DNA from: Actinoplanes campanulatus
GTDB taxonomy: Bacteria; Actinomycetota; Actinomycetes; Mycobacteriales; Micromonosporaceae
NCBI RefSeq assembly: GCF_014647795.1
Contig: NZ_BMPW01000005.1
Location: 310,001 to 374,000, forward strand
DNA length: 64,000 bases
Direction of reading: 5' to 3'
The translations under genes and the position numbers were made by a program. Positions 18,296 through 26,460 of the stretch are shown piece after piece. The notes beneath the pieces were generated by a model, which saw only the letters and a program-made list of their open reading frames with translations, was not told the origin of the DNA and ran no database searches. Each line of letters begins with the position of its first letter. Position 1 is the first letter of the stretch.

Positions 18296-19110
18296 CCACC
18301 GACCATTCGCTGGCGGTCGAGAGGCTGACCGTCGGCTACGCCGACCGGGTGGTCATCGACTCGCTCGATCTGCTCGTGCCGCCTGGCCGGATCACGGCGA
18401 TCGTCGGCGCGAACGCCTGCGGCAAGTCGACCCTGCTGCGGTCGATGTCCCGCCTGCTCGCGCCGCGTTCCGGCCATGTGCTGCTGGACGGCCGCGAGGT
18501 CCACCGGATGCCGGCCAAGGAGCTGGCCCGCACGCTCGGCCTGCTCCCCCAGTCGCCGATCGCGCCGGAGGGCATCACCGTGGCCGACCTGGTCGGCCGG
18601 GGCCGCAACCCGCACCAGCGGCTGTTGTCGCGCTGGACCGCCGACGACGACCGGGCGGTGGCCGCCGCCCTGGACGCCACCCACACCGCCGATCTGGCCG
18701 ACCGTTCGGTCGACGAGCTGTCCGGCGGCCAGCGGCAGCGGGTGTGGATCGCCATGGCGCTGGCCCAGCAGACCGAGCTGCTGCTGCTCGACGAGCCGAC
18801 CACGTTCCTCGACGTCAGCCACCAGGTGGAGGTCCTCGACCTGCTCACCGACCTGAACGCGAACCGCGGCACCACCATCGTGATGGTCCTGCACGACCTG
18901 AACATGGCGGCCCGCTACGCCGATCACCTGATCGCCCTGGCCGGCGGGAACCTGCACGCCGCGGGCGTTCCCGCCGAGGTGCTCACCGAGGAGTGCGTGC
19001 GCACCGTGTTCGGCCTGGACAGCCAGGTGATCACCGACCCGGTCTCCGGCAAGCCGCTGATGCTGCCGATCGGCCGGCACCACGTCCGTTCCTCCGCCGG
19101 CGCGGCCTGA
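18292..19110 (+). CDS. Iron-siderophore ABC transporter ATPase
   Basis: The 272-residue protein is a FepC/FecE-type ATPase: Walker A GANACGKST, Q-loop LGLLPQSPIAPEGITV, signature LSGGQRQRVWIA, Walker B LLLLDEPT and the switch His in VLHDLNMA. In Walker A an Ala replaces the Gly or Ser usual before CGKST; the Gly-Lys-Ser core is intact. The GTG start overlaps the permease stop by 4 bases. It powers import of the ferric siderophore and ends the operon. Confidence 0.95.
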   Translation: MTTDHSLAVERLTVGYADRVVIDSLDLLVPPGRITAIVGANACGKSTLLRSMSRLLAPRSGHVLLDGREVHRMPAKELARTLGLLPQSPIAPEGITVADLVGRGRNPHQRLLSRWTADDDRAVAAALDATHTADLADRSVDELSGGQRQRVWIAMALAQQTELLLLDEPTTFLDVSHQVEVLDLLTDLNANRGTTIVMVLHDLNMAARYADHLIALAGGNLHAAGVPAEVLTEECVRTVFGLDSQVITDPVSGKPLMLPIGRHHVRSSAGAA

Positions 19111-19168
19111 GCGGCGCTCGGATACGGTCTCCGGCTACAGACATGGGTACGAGCACGGGGGTGTGCCG

Positions 19169-21367
19169 GTGACGGACGATGCGACGGTCATGGCGTGGGA
19201 GGACGGCGAGCGGGAGCGGTGGCTGTCGCGGACCGCGGCGCTGGGCCACGGACCCGAGCAACCCGGCTGGGCCGACGCGGTGGACGCCGCCAAGGACCTC
19301 ACCGATCTGAAGTCCCGGCAGGTGTCGTGGCTGCTCGCCGAGGGCCCGGAGGCGACCGCGCGGAAGCTGCTCGGCAAGACCGACGAGATGCGGTACCGGG
19401 TGCCGCACCGGATCGACCTGAGCCGGGTCGCGGTGGCCAGATTGGGAGTGGACGCGCTGCCGCTCGCCGTGGCGGGCGCCGCCCACTCCGCCGACCAACT
19501 GGGCGTGCTGCTGCTGCCGTTCCGCGGTCCGGAACCGGCCCGTCTCGCGGCGGGATGGCTGCGCCAGCTCGGCTCGGCCCGGATGTGGGCACGGTTGTGG
19601 CTGGAGCGGCACGCCGAGATCGCGGCGCGGGCACTGGTTCCGGCCACGATCGGGCGGGCCGGCGCCGGCCGGCGCAACGCCGAGGACGCGGTGCGCCATC
19701 TCGCGTCGATCGGTCACGGTCCGATGCTGATCAAAACCGCCGAGGGGTACGGAGCGGGCGTGCACGCCGCGGTCATCGCCCTGGTGGGAGCGGACGACGG
19801 CGTGCGCACTCCCGTACCCCCGCTGTTCTCGACGCCGGCGCGAGCCGCTCGGAGGGTGAAGGTTCCGCCGTGGCTGAATCTCGGCGAACTGCCGAAGATC
19901 CTGCTGACCGCGGGCGGGACCATGCCGGCCGAGGACACGGGCCGCCTGATCCTGGCGCTGACCTCGTCGCGGCTGGCGGATCCGCCGGAGCCGGCGCCCG
20001 GTGTTCCGGAGGGGCCGTTCGGCCGGCCGGTGGTGGTCGAGTCGTGGGAGGCCGCGCAGCCGATGGTGGCGCCGGCCGATCCCGAGGTGGAGAAGCTGAT
20101 CACCGGGTGTGATCGGCAGAGCCTGGCGGAATTCGGGCGGGCGCTGGTGGAAGCGTGGATCGCCGGTGGCCTTCCGCCGTCCGAGGCGTGGGTGGTGGTG
20201 GCACAGGCGCACCTCGGCGACGACGCCACGGTGGACTATCTGGCGCCCAAGGTGCGTGCCTGGCCGCAGGACAGCCGTCACCAGCGGGCCATCGAAGGGT
20301 ACGCGGTGCTGTGCGCGATCGGATCGGACGCGGCGATGCGGCATCTGCTGGCGATCGAGCAGCGCATGACACCCGGATCCCGCAACCACCGGCTCCGCGT
20401 CTACCTCGCCCAGGCCGCCGCGGGCCGCGGCATGACCGTGGCGCAGGTCGCCGACCGGCTGGCGCCGACGCTCGGCCTGGACGCCGGGATCACACTGGAC
20501 TACGGGCCGCGCTCGTTCCCGGTGGTCACCGACGAGCACCTGACCGCCTTCGTGCAGGGGCCGACCGGGAAGCTGCTGGCCCGGCCGCCCAAGCCCGGTG
20601 TGAAGGACACCAAGCCCGAGGCGTACCCGTGGTTCCTGCAGTTCAAGAAGGATCTGCGGGCGGCCGCGGCGGCGCAGCTCATCCGCCTGGAACGCGACAT
20701 GTTCGCCCGCTACGAGCGGCCGGCCCGCGATCTGACCGGCTTCCTGCTGCCGCACCCGGTCCTCGGCCCGATCGCGCGCCGGCTGCTGTGGGGCGAGTAC
20801 GACGCCGGCGACCGCCTGATCCGGGCGGTCCGGGTCGCCGAGGACGGCAGTCTTGCCGACCTCGACGACGACACGGTGACCCTCGACGGCGACGCCCGGC
20901 TGCGCATCGTGCACCCGGCGGAACTCAGTGACGATCTGACGTCGTGGGCACGGGTTCTCGCCGACTACGAGATCATGCAGCCGTTCCCGCAGGTGAACCG
21001 GCCGGCGGTGGTGCTCACCGAGGCCGAGCGCGCGGCGACCCGCCTGCCCGGCTTCGGGCCGGTCCGGAACAACCGGTTCGAGGAGCCGGTCAACGGCCGC
21101 TGGCACGGCGAGGGGCACGGCACCTCGTACTCGCCGTACACCCGGCTGTGGACCGAACTGCCCGGCGGGCTGACCCTGCTGGCCGAGCTGGACAAGCCGG
21201 TGTCGACCTCGTCGTACGATCCGGGTAGCGAGCACCGGATCACCGAGATCTGGGTCGACGAAGCGCAATCGGACCACTTCGGCGCCGCACGGCGGATCCC
21301 GTTCGGCGACGGTGATCCGGTCGCCCTGTCCGAGGCCCTGGTGGAGCTGTACGCCCTGAGAGGTTGA
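19169..21367 (+). CDS. DUF4132 domain protein
   Basis: The product is about 732 residues. A GTG at 19163 is also possible, but the GGGGG ribosome site at 19157-19161 is better spaced for the GTG at 19169. Residues 1-400 are helical and HEAT-like. The C-terminal third has the DUF4132 pattern (YPWFLQFKKDLRAAAAAQLIRLERDMF, RPARDLTGFLLPHPVLGPIARRLLWGEY, WARVLADYEIMQPFPQVNRP and RIPFGDGDP near the end), as in E. coli YehI-type proteins. No enzymatic activity is established to my knowledge. It is followed 6 bases later by a TPR protein. Confidence 0.8.
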   Translation: MTDDATVMAWEDGERERWLSRTAALGHGPEQPGWADAVDAAKDLTDLKSRQVSWLLAEGPEATARKLLGKTDEMRYRVPHRIDLSRVAVARLGVDALPLAVAGAAHSADQLGVLLLPFRGPEPARLAAGWLRQLGSARMWARLWLERHAEIAARALVPATIGRAGAGRRNAEDAVRHLASIGHGPMLIKTAEGYGAGVHAAVIALVGADDGVRTPVPPLFSTPARAARRVKVPPWLNLGELPKILLTAGGTMPAEDTGRLILALTSSRLADPPEPAPGVPEGPFGRPVVVESWEAAQPMVAPADPEVEKLITGCDRQSLAEFGRALVEAWIAGGLPPSEAWVVVAQAHLGDDATVDYLAPKVRAWPQDSRHQRAIEGYAVLCAIGSDAAMRHLLAIEQRMTPGSRNHRLRVYLAQAAAGRGMTVAQVADRLAPTLGLDAGITLDYGPRSFPVVTDEHLTAFVQGPTGKLLARPPKPGVKDTKPEAYPWFLQFKKDLRAAAAAQLIRLERDMFARYERPARDLTGFLLPHPVLGPIARRLLWGEYDAGDRLIRAVRVAEDGSLADLDDDTVTLDGDARLRIVHPAELSDDLTSWARVLADYEIMQPFPQVNRPAVVLTEAERAATRLPGFGPVRNNRFEEPVNGRWHGEGHGTSYSPYTRLWTELPGGLTLLAELDKPVSTSSYDPGSEHRITEIWVDEAQSDHFGAARRIPFGDGDPVALSEALVELYALRG

Positions 21368-21373
21368 CCCGCC

Positions 21374-23032
21374 ATGCCGACCGCGTCCGAGCAGGCCCTC
21401 GCCCTGGCCGGGACGATCGCGGCCCGGATCGGCGCCTACCGCCGGTCCGGGGACGCCGCGGCCGTGCTGGCCCCGGAGGCGGTCGAGGAGGTCCGGCGGC
21501 TGTGGCTCGCCACCGCCTACGCCGCCCTGTGGGAGGGCGGTGACGGGCCCGCCGAGTGGGAGCTGCTGGCCCTGTCCGGATGGCTGCACTGGTGCCGCCA
21601 TCTGGCCGCCCCGTCGCCGGCCGACGACCACGCGGCTGCGCTCGACCACTTCTCCGAACTGCTGCTGCACCGGCAGGGCGACGAGATCGTCCCGGAGCGG
21701 GCGCGCCGCGACATCGACGAGATTCCCCGCGACCGGTGGGACGGCGCCGCGGCCCGGGTCGACCGGATCGGCGAGACGCCCGAACTCGACCGGATCGATT
21801 TCGAGCTCCCGCTGCTGCGGGACCGGCTGGCACGATCGTCGGACCGCGACTTCGACACCCTTGACACGCTTGCCGGCCGGCTGCACGAGCGCTTCGAGCA
21901 CAGCGGCGACATCCGGTTCCTCAACGAGGCGATCGACCTGATCCGCGGCCGGCTGGACCGGTTGCCCCGGCGTCGGCGCCGGCTGGTTCGCGGCCTCGTA
22001 CTGTGCCTTCTGGGCACCCTGTTGACGACTCGGTTCAACCACATCGGCGAGCTGAGCGACGCGGACGAGGCGATCGATGTCCTCGGGCGGGCGCTCGCCG
22101 TGCAGCGGCGCAACGACCCGGCACGGCCTACCATCCTGTCGACGCTCGGAGTGGCGCTGCGGGGCCGGTACGACCGGTTGCGGAACCCCGCGGATCTCGA
22201 CGCGGCGGTCGACGCCTGCCGGACCGCGACCGCGTTACCCAGCGGTGCGGGCATGACCCTGATGGGCCGGGCCGAGATGCTCAGCAACCTCGGTGTGGTC
22301 CTCCAGATCCGCTTCGAGGCGCACCGGCGGCTGCCGGACCTCACCGAGGCGATCGAGGCGCTGCGGGAGGCGATCACGCTGCTGCCGGCGGACGATCCGG
22401 AACTTCCCGGGTACGACTCCAACCTCGGCCTCGCGCTGCGTCACCGGTTCGACGCCACCGGCGCGGCCGAAGATCTCGACGAGGCGGTACGCCTGTTCGA
22501 GGCGGCCGTCGACGGCACCCCGGACGGGCACCCCGACCGGGTCATGTACCTGTCGAATCTCAGCGCCACCCTGCAATCCCGCCACGCGTTGTCGAGCCTG
22601 CCGCGGGACGGCCGACGGGCCCGCGACACGGCGTACGAGGGCGTCGCGGTGCGGTCGGCCCCGGTCGCCGAACGGGTGAAGGCGGCCCAGCACTGGGGCC
22701 GCAGCGCCGCGGCGATGGCCGACTGGGCGGACGCCGCCGACGGGTTCGCGGCCGCCGTCGACCTGCTGCCGCTGCTGGCCTGGCGTGGCCTGAACCGGAC
22801 CAGCCGCGAATTGCTGCTGCTCGACTGGCGGCACCTGACCGACAACGCGGCGGCCTGCGCCTGCGCGGCCGGCGACCCGGCACGTGCGCTGTGCCTGATG
22901 GAGGTGGGCCGGGCGGTCCTGTGGACACAGCAGCTCGACACCCGGACCGACCTCACCGCGGTGCGGGACGTTGCTCCCACCCTGGCCGACCGTCTCCTGA
23001 CCGTCGCGAACGGCATGGAGGCCCCCGCCTGA
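21374..23032 (+). CDS. TPR protein resembling CHAT proteins but lacking the CHAT domain
   Basis: The 552-residue protein consists of a helical N-terminal part (1-170) and about seven TPR-like units at 170-440 (LSNLGVVLQIRFEAHRRLPDL, YDSNLGLALRHRFDATG and similar). It then has WGRSAAAMADWADAADGFAAAVDLLP and ALCLMEVGRAVLWTQQLDTRTDL. Actinobacterial TPR-CHAT proteases run on from that last motif into a caspase-like peptidase; here the chain stops about 25 residues later. The gene is therefore a stand-alone sensor-like arm or a natural truncation. It lies 6 bases downstream of the DUF4132 gene, probably its partner. Confidence 0.72.
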   Translation: MPTASEQALALAGTIAARIGAYRRSGDAAAVLAPEAVEEVRRLWLATAYAALWEGGDGPAEWELLALSGWLHWCRHLAAPSPADDHAAALDHFSELLLHRQGDEIVPERARRDIDEIPRDRWDGAAARVDRIGETPELDRIDFELPLLRDRLARSSDRDFDTLDTLAGRLHERFEHSGDIRFLNEAIDLIRGRLDRLPRRRRRLVRGLVLCLLGTLLTTRFNHIGELSDADEAIDVLGRALAVQRRNDPARPTILSTLGVALRGRYDRLRNPADLDAAVDACRTATALPSGAGMTLMGRAEMLSNLGVVLQIRFEAHRRLPDLTEAIEALREAITLLPADDPELPGYDSNLGLALRHRFDATGAAEDLDEAVRLFEAAVDGTPDGHPDRVMYLSNLSATLQSRHALSSLPRDGRRARDTAYEGVAVRSAPVAERVKAAQHWGRSAAAMADWADAADGFAAAVDLLPLLAWRGLNRTSRELLLLDWRHLTDNAAACACAAGDPARALCLMEVGRAVLWTQQLDTRTDLTAVRDVAPTLADRLLTVANGMEAPA

Positions 23033-23084
23033 CCACGGTGAGCGCGCGCCGGACAGGTGCCCACGAACCCGTTATGGTTTGTCG

Positions 23085-23858
23085 ATGAAGCGACCCCGGA
23101 CGGTCGTCCTCAACGGCGATCTCGGCAGTGGCAAGACGACCGTGTCGGTGATGCTGGCGGACCGGCTGGGGGTGCGCCGGGTCAGCATCGGTGATCTTTA
23201 CCGCCGAATGGCCGCGGAGCACGGCATGACCGCACTGCAGTTCAACCTGCACTCGGAGCTGGACGACAAGGTCGACCACTACATCGACCAGCTCCAGCAC
23301 GACATCGCGGCCTCAGGCGAACGCCTGGTGGTGGACAGCCGACTGGCCTGGCACTTCTTCACCGACGCGCTCAAGGTCCACCTCATTGCCGATCCAGCCG
23401 TGGCGGCCCGACGGGTGCTCGCCCGGCCCGGTGACGCGGTGGAGAACTACGCCAGCGTCGAGGAGGCCGGTCGCCAGCTTGCCGGGCGCAGCGAAAGTGA
23501 ACGGCAGCGGTTTCTGGCCAGGTACGGCGTCGACAAGAACGATCTCCGCAACTACGACCTGGTCTGCGACACGACGAGGGCGAACCCGGAGCAGGTCGTC
23601 GCGCGGATCGTCGACATGCTCGAGACTCCTGCCTCCGCCTTGCCGACACCGGCATGCCACCTCGATCCGAACCGCGTACGCCCGGCCGCGGTGACCGACG
23701 ACGACGGCGAAATCGTCGTGCACCACCAGGCACCACACTTCTTCGCCATACGCGGACAACGGCGGCTGAGCGCCGCGGTGCGTGCCGGCGAAACCATGAC
23801 TGCGATGGTCCTCACGTCCGGAACCGCAGCCGCCGCCGCTGGGCCTCCGGTGCGATGA
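23085..23858 (+). CDS. Cytidylate-kinase-like P-loop protein with possible ParB-like tail
   Basis: The ATG at 23085 gives 257 residues. Residues 1-180 look like a small-molecule kinase of the CMP/adenylate kinase type: P-loop GDLGSGKTT (11-19), VSIGDLYRRMA, VVDSRLAWHF, and a RRVLARPGD segment in place of the lid. Residues 190-235 read DGEIVVHHQAPHFFAIRGQRRLSAAVRAGE, which resembles the ParB/sulfiredoxin-like core with a G-x-RR-x-AA-x-AG motif. The substrate is not known. The stop overlaps the ATG of the next methyltransferase (ATGATG). Confidence 0.7.
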   Translation: MKRPRTVVLNGDLGSGKTTVSVMLADRLGVRRVSIGDLYRRMAAEHGMTALQFNLHSELDDKVDHYIDQLQHDIAASGERLVVDSRLAWHFFTDALKVHLIADPAVAARRVLARPGDAVENYASVEEAGRQLAGRSESERQRFLARYGVDKNDLRNYDLVCDTTRANPEQVVARIVDMLETPASALPTPACHLDPNRVRPAAVTDDDGEIVVHHQAPHFFAIRGQRRLSAAVRAGETMTAMVLTSGTAAAAAGPPVR

Positions 23859-24523
23859 TGCCGGGCGTGACGGACCCAGTGGACTATCGCGGTGTGGAAC
23901 AGGCCTACAACACGGTCGCGGACGCGTACGCCGACTATTTTCCGGACACCAGCGCCGAGCATTCGCTCGATCTGGCGATGGTCGATGCCTTCGCCGCCGC
24001 GGTGATCGCCGGCGGCGACCCGCGGATTCTCGACGCCGGCTGCGGCCCGGGCCGGCTGAGCCGGTATCTGACCGGTCGCGGCCTTCTGACCGAGGGTGTC
24101 GACCTCTCCCCCGGCATGATCGCCCGGGCCCGCAAGGAGAGTCCCGAGCTGACCTTCTCGGTGGCGTCGCTGACCGAGCTGCCGTTCCCGGACGACGCGT
24201 TCCCCGGCGTCATGCTGTGGTATTCGATCATTCACACGCCGCCGGCCGGCCAGGACCGGATCTTCGCCGAGGCGGCACGGGTGCTGCGCCCGGGCGGGCA
24301 CCTGCTCGTCGGCTTTCAGCACGGCCGGGGAAGCCGCGACGTCGGCGAGATCTACCGTGGCATGGGCTACCACGTCGATCTGGAGCGCTACAACTACACG
24401 GCCGACGAGGTGGCGGCCCGCGCGGAGGCGGTCGGCCTGCGCGAGGTGGCCCGCATGGTGCGGCAGCCGCGCCCCGACGAACGCGACGGCCAGTCCTCGG
24501 TGCTGTTCCAGGCGCCCGCCTGA
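23855..24523 (+). CDS. Class I SAM-dependent methyltransferase
   Basis: The 222-residue protein has the motif I ILDAGCGPGRLSRYL (about 50-64), acidic motif VDLSPGMI, and LTELPFPDDAFPGVMLWYSIIHTPP and VLRPGGHLLVGFQHG, all typical of the Methyltransf_11/25 group. The ATG pair at 23855/23858 overlaps the upstream kinase-like gene stop, indicating translational coupling. Substrate unknown. Its last bases and the following 24 bases are duplicated 60 bases downstream. Confidence 0.88.
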   Translation: MMPGVTDPVDYRGVEQAYNTVADAYADYFPDTSAEHSLDLAMVDAFAAAVIAGGDPRILDAGCGPGRLSRYLTGRGLLTEGVDLSPGMIARARKESPELTFSVASLTELPFPDDAFPGVMLWYSIIHTPPAGQDRIFAEAARVLRPGGHLLVGFQHGRGSRDVGEIYRGMGYHVDLERYNYTADEVAARAEAVGLREVARMVRQPRPDERDGQSSVLFQAPA

Positions 24524-24600
24524 CTCACCGGGCGGCGAGGAACACGACGCCGGTCGGGTGTCCGGTTCCGGGCGCCCGCATGGTTCGCCGGGCGGCGAGG
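24505..24600. repeat. Two 36-base direct repeats at 60-base spacing
   Basis: Bases 24505-24540, which include the end of the methyltransferase gene, reappear at 24565-24600 with 31 of 36 identical. The second copy forms the left arm of the terminator hairpin, suggesting that a 60-base unit was duplicated. Confidence 0.65.
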
Positions 24601-24622
24601 CTGCCGCAACCTCGCCGCCCGG
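24588..24622. terminator. Hairpin terminator between convergent genes
   Basis: A perfect 13-bp GC-rich stem (24588-24600 with 24610-24622) and a 9-base loop sit between the methyltransferase stop and the convergent pectate lyase stop at 24635. No U-run follows, as is usual in this GC range. Confidence 0.75.
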
Positions 24623-24634
24623 CCGGCGGACGGC

Positions 24635-25540
24635 TCAGATCCGGCCGGCTCCCGCGCCCGCCTGGACCAGCGACGGCACCGCCGTGGCCGGATCCAGGGT
24701 GTACGAGTAGTACGTGCTCGGCTCCACCACGGTCCCACCGGCCTGGCAGGTGCCGGAGGCGGTGAACACGTTGGCCCGCTGGACCAGGCGGCCCGGACCG
24801 CTGTCGGCGTAGCCGCCGGTGGAGTGGCACGGGTACGGCACCGCGCTGAAGTAGTTCCCCTCCACGACCACGCCGGCGTTCATCGTGGACGCGACCCCGT
24901 ACAGCTCGTTGCCGTTGAAGTAGTTGTTGTAGACGTGCACCGGCTCACCGAAGCGCACCCGCGGATGCCGCTGCCGCGACCCGTCGAACCAGTTGTGGTG
25001 GATGGTCACCTTGAGATGGCCGACGTCGGTGCCGGACGCCCCGTCGGAGTGGCCGATCAGCATGCTCTTGTCGGTGCCGGCGAAGTGGTTCCACGACACG
25101 GTGACGTATTCGGCGCCACGCACGATGTCGATCGACCCGTCGACGGGGCGGACGAAGGTGTTGTGATCGATCCACACGTGATGTGACTGTTGACCCACGT
25201 TGATCGCGTCGTCCTCGGCGTCGACGAACGTCAGGTTGCGGATGATGACGTTGTACGACCGGTACATGTCGAACCCGCCACCGGTGATCGTCGCGTTCGT
25301 GCCGAGGCCGACGATCGTCTTGTTCGGGCGTACCCCCTGTTTGCTGGTGATGGCGATCGTGCCGGACACCTGGATGATCAGCGGGCCCACCGTGTCGATG
25401 GCTTCGAGCAGTTCGTCGGTGGTGTCCACGGTGACCGTGGCCCCGCCGACCCCGCCGGTCGTTCCGGTCGCGAAGCCGTCGGCCGCCGACGCGGGCGCCA
25501 GGGCGACCGGCAGCAGCAGGATGGCCAGAAGTCCGTGCAT
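24635..25540 (-). CDS. Secreted pectate lyase, PL1 family (third of tandem set)
   Basis: The 301-residue protein starts at the ATG at 25540 (MHGLLAILLLPVALAPASAAD, a Sec signal peptide). The parallel beta-helix carries PL1 hallmarks: ADGFATGTTGG, VWIDHNTF, VTVSWNHFAGTDKSMLIGHSD, HHNWFDGSRQRHPRVRFG and VHVYNNYF. It cleaves polygalacturonate by beta-elimination outside the cell, using Ca2+ and an Arg of the RHPRVRFG strand (family knowledge). The start overlaps the previous gene's stop by one base, with GGGGAGG just upstream. It shares the PSLV-AGAG-GR ending with the other two. Confidence 0.94.
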   Translation of the reverse strand: MHGLLAILLLPVALAPASAADGFATGTTGGVGGATVTVDTTDELLEAIDTVGPLIIQVSGTIAITSKQGVRPNKTIVGLGTNATITGGGFDMYRSYNVIIRNLTFVDAEDDAINVGQQSHHVWIDHNTFVRPVDGSIDIVRGAEYVTVSWNHFAGTDKSMLIGHSDGASGTDVGHLKVTIHHNWFDGSRQRHPRVRFGEPVHVYNNYFNGNELYGVASTMNAGVVVEGNYFSAVPYPCHSTGGYADSGPGRLVQRANVFTASGTCQAGGTVVEPSTYYSYTLDPATAVPSLVQAGAGAGRI

Positions 25541-26460
25541 CACAGCCTCCCCACTCCCGCGCCGGCGGTGACCAGTGACGGCACCGACGACGCCGGATCG
25601 AGCGTGTACGAGTAGAACGTCGACGGTTCGGTGACGGCCCCGCCCGCCTCGCAGGCGCCGGAGTTCACGAACGCGTTGCCGCGCTGCACCAGCCGCCCCG
25701 GGGCGCTTTCCGCGTACCCACCGGTGGAGTGACACGGGTAGGGCACGTTCTCGAAGTAGTTGCCCTCCGCCACCACACCGGCGTTCTCGGTGGACGCGAT
25801 GCCGTACAGCCCGATGTTCTTGTAGTAGTTGTTGTAGACGTGCACCGGCTCACCGAAGCGCACCCGCGGATGCCGCTGGTTGGAGCCCTCGAACCAGTTG
25901 TGGTGGTAGGTGACCCGCAGATATCCGACGTCGGCGGTATACGTGTCGGAGTGCCCCAGCAGCATCGTCTTGTCGGTGCCGAGGAACCGGTTCCAGGAGA
26001 CGGTCACGTTGGTGGACTGCCGCTTGATGTCGAGCGATCCGTCGTAGCCGGGCAGGAACTCATTGTGGTCGATCCACACGTGGTGCGCCTTGTTCGTGAC
26101 ACTGATCGAGTCGTCCGAGGCGTTGCCGAACCGGATGTTGCGGATGATCACGTTGTTGCCGGGCCGGGTGGTGGTGCCCAGTTGCAGCCCGCCGCCGGTG
26201 ATCTCGGCGGTGGATCCGACCCCGAGGATGCTCTTGTTCGCGACCACCGTGATCATGCCGCTCGCCGTGATCCGGCCGGCGACCATGATCGTGTACGGCG
26301 TGTTCGCCCCGGCGTACTGCGCCAGTTGAGCCGCGGTCGTGACGGTGACGGTCGGCCCGGCCACACCCCCGGTGGTCCCGGTGGCGAACCCGTCGGCCGC
26401 GGTGGCCGGCGCGAGCAACACCGCGGGCCAGGCCAGCAGGGTGGCGAGAATCGTGTGCAT
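25540..26460 (-). CDS. Secreted pectate lyase, PL1 family (second of tandem set)
   Basis: The 306-residue product has a signal peptide (MHTILATLLAWPAVLLAPATA) and a single PL1 domain: ADGFATGTTGGVAG, VWIDHNEF, VTVSWNRFLGTDKTMLLGHSD, HHNWFEGSNQRHPRVRFG and VHVYNNYY. A GTG one codon earlier is possible, but the ATG at 26460 matches its downstream paralog and the TGATG overlap. It is a close paralog of its neighbour, with the same AHHVW/SHHVW and RHPRVRFG motifs, and so most likely arose by tandem duplication. Confidence 0.94.
   Translation of the reverse strand: MHTILATLLAWPAVLLAPATAADGFATGTTGGVAGPTVTVTTAAQLAQYAGANTPYTIMVAGRITASGMITVVANKSILGVGSTAEITGGGLQLGTTTRPGNNVIIRNIRFGNASDDSISVTNKAHHVWIDHNEFLPGYDGSLDIKRQSTNVTVSWNRFLGTDKTMLLGHSDTYTADVGYLRVTYHHNWFEGSNQRHPRVRFGEPVHVYNNYYKNIGLYGIASTENAGVVAEGNYFENVPYPCHSTGGYAESAPGRLVQRGNAFVNSGACEAGGAVTEPSTFYSYTLDPASSVPSLVTAGAGVGRL

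Noticed and set aside
19031-22042. Minus-strand open frame of 1003 codons
   Set aside because: It opposes the DUF4132 and TPR genes, which have clear family motifs and ribosome sites.
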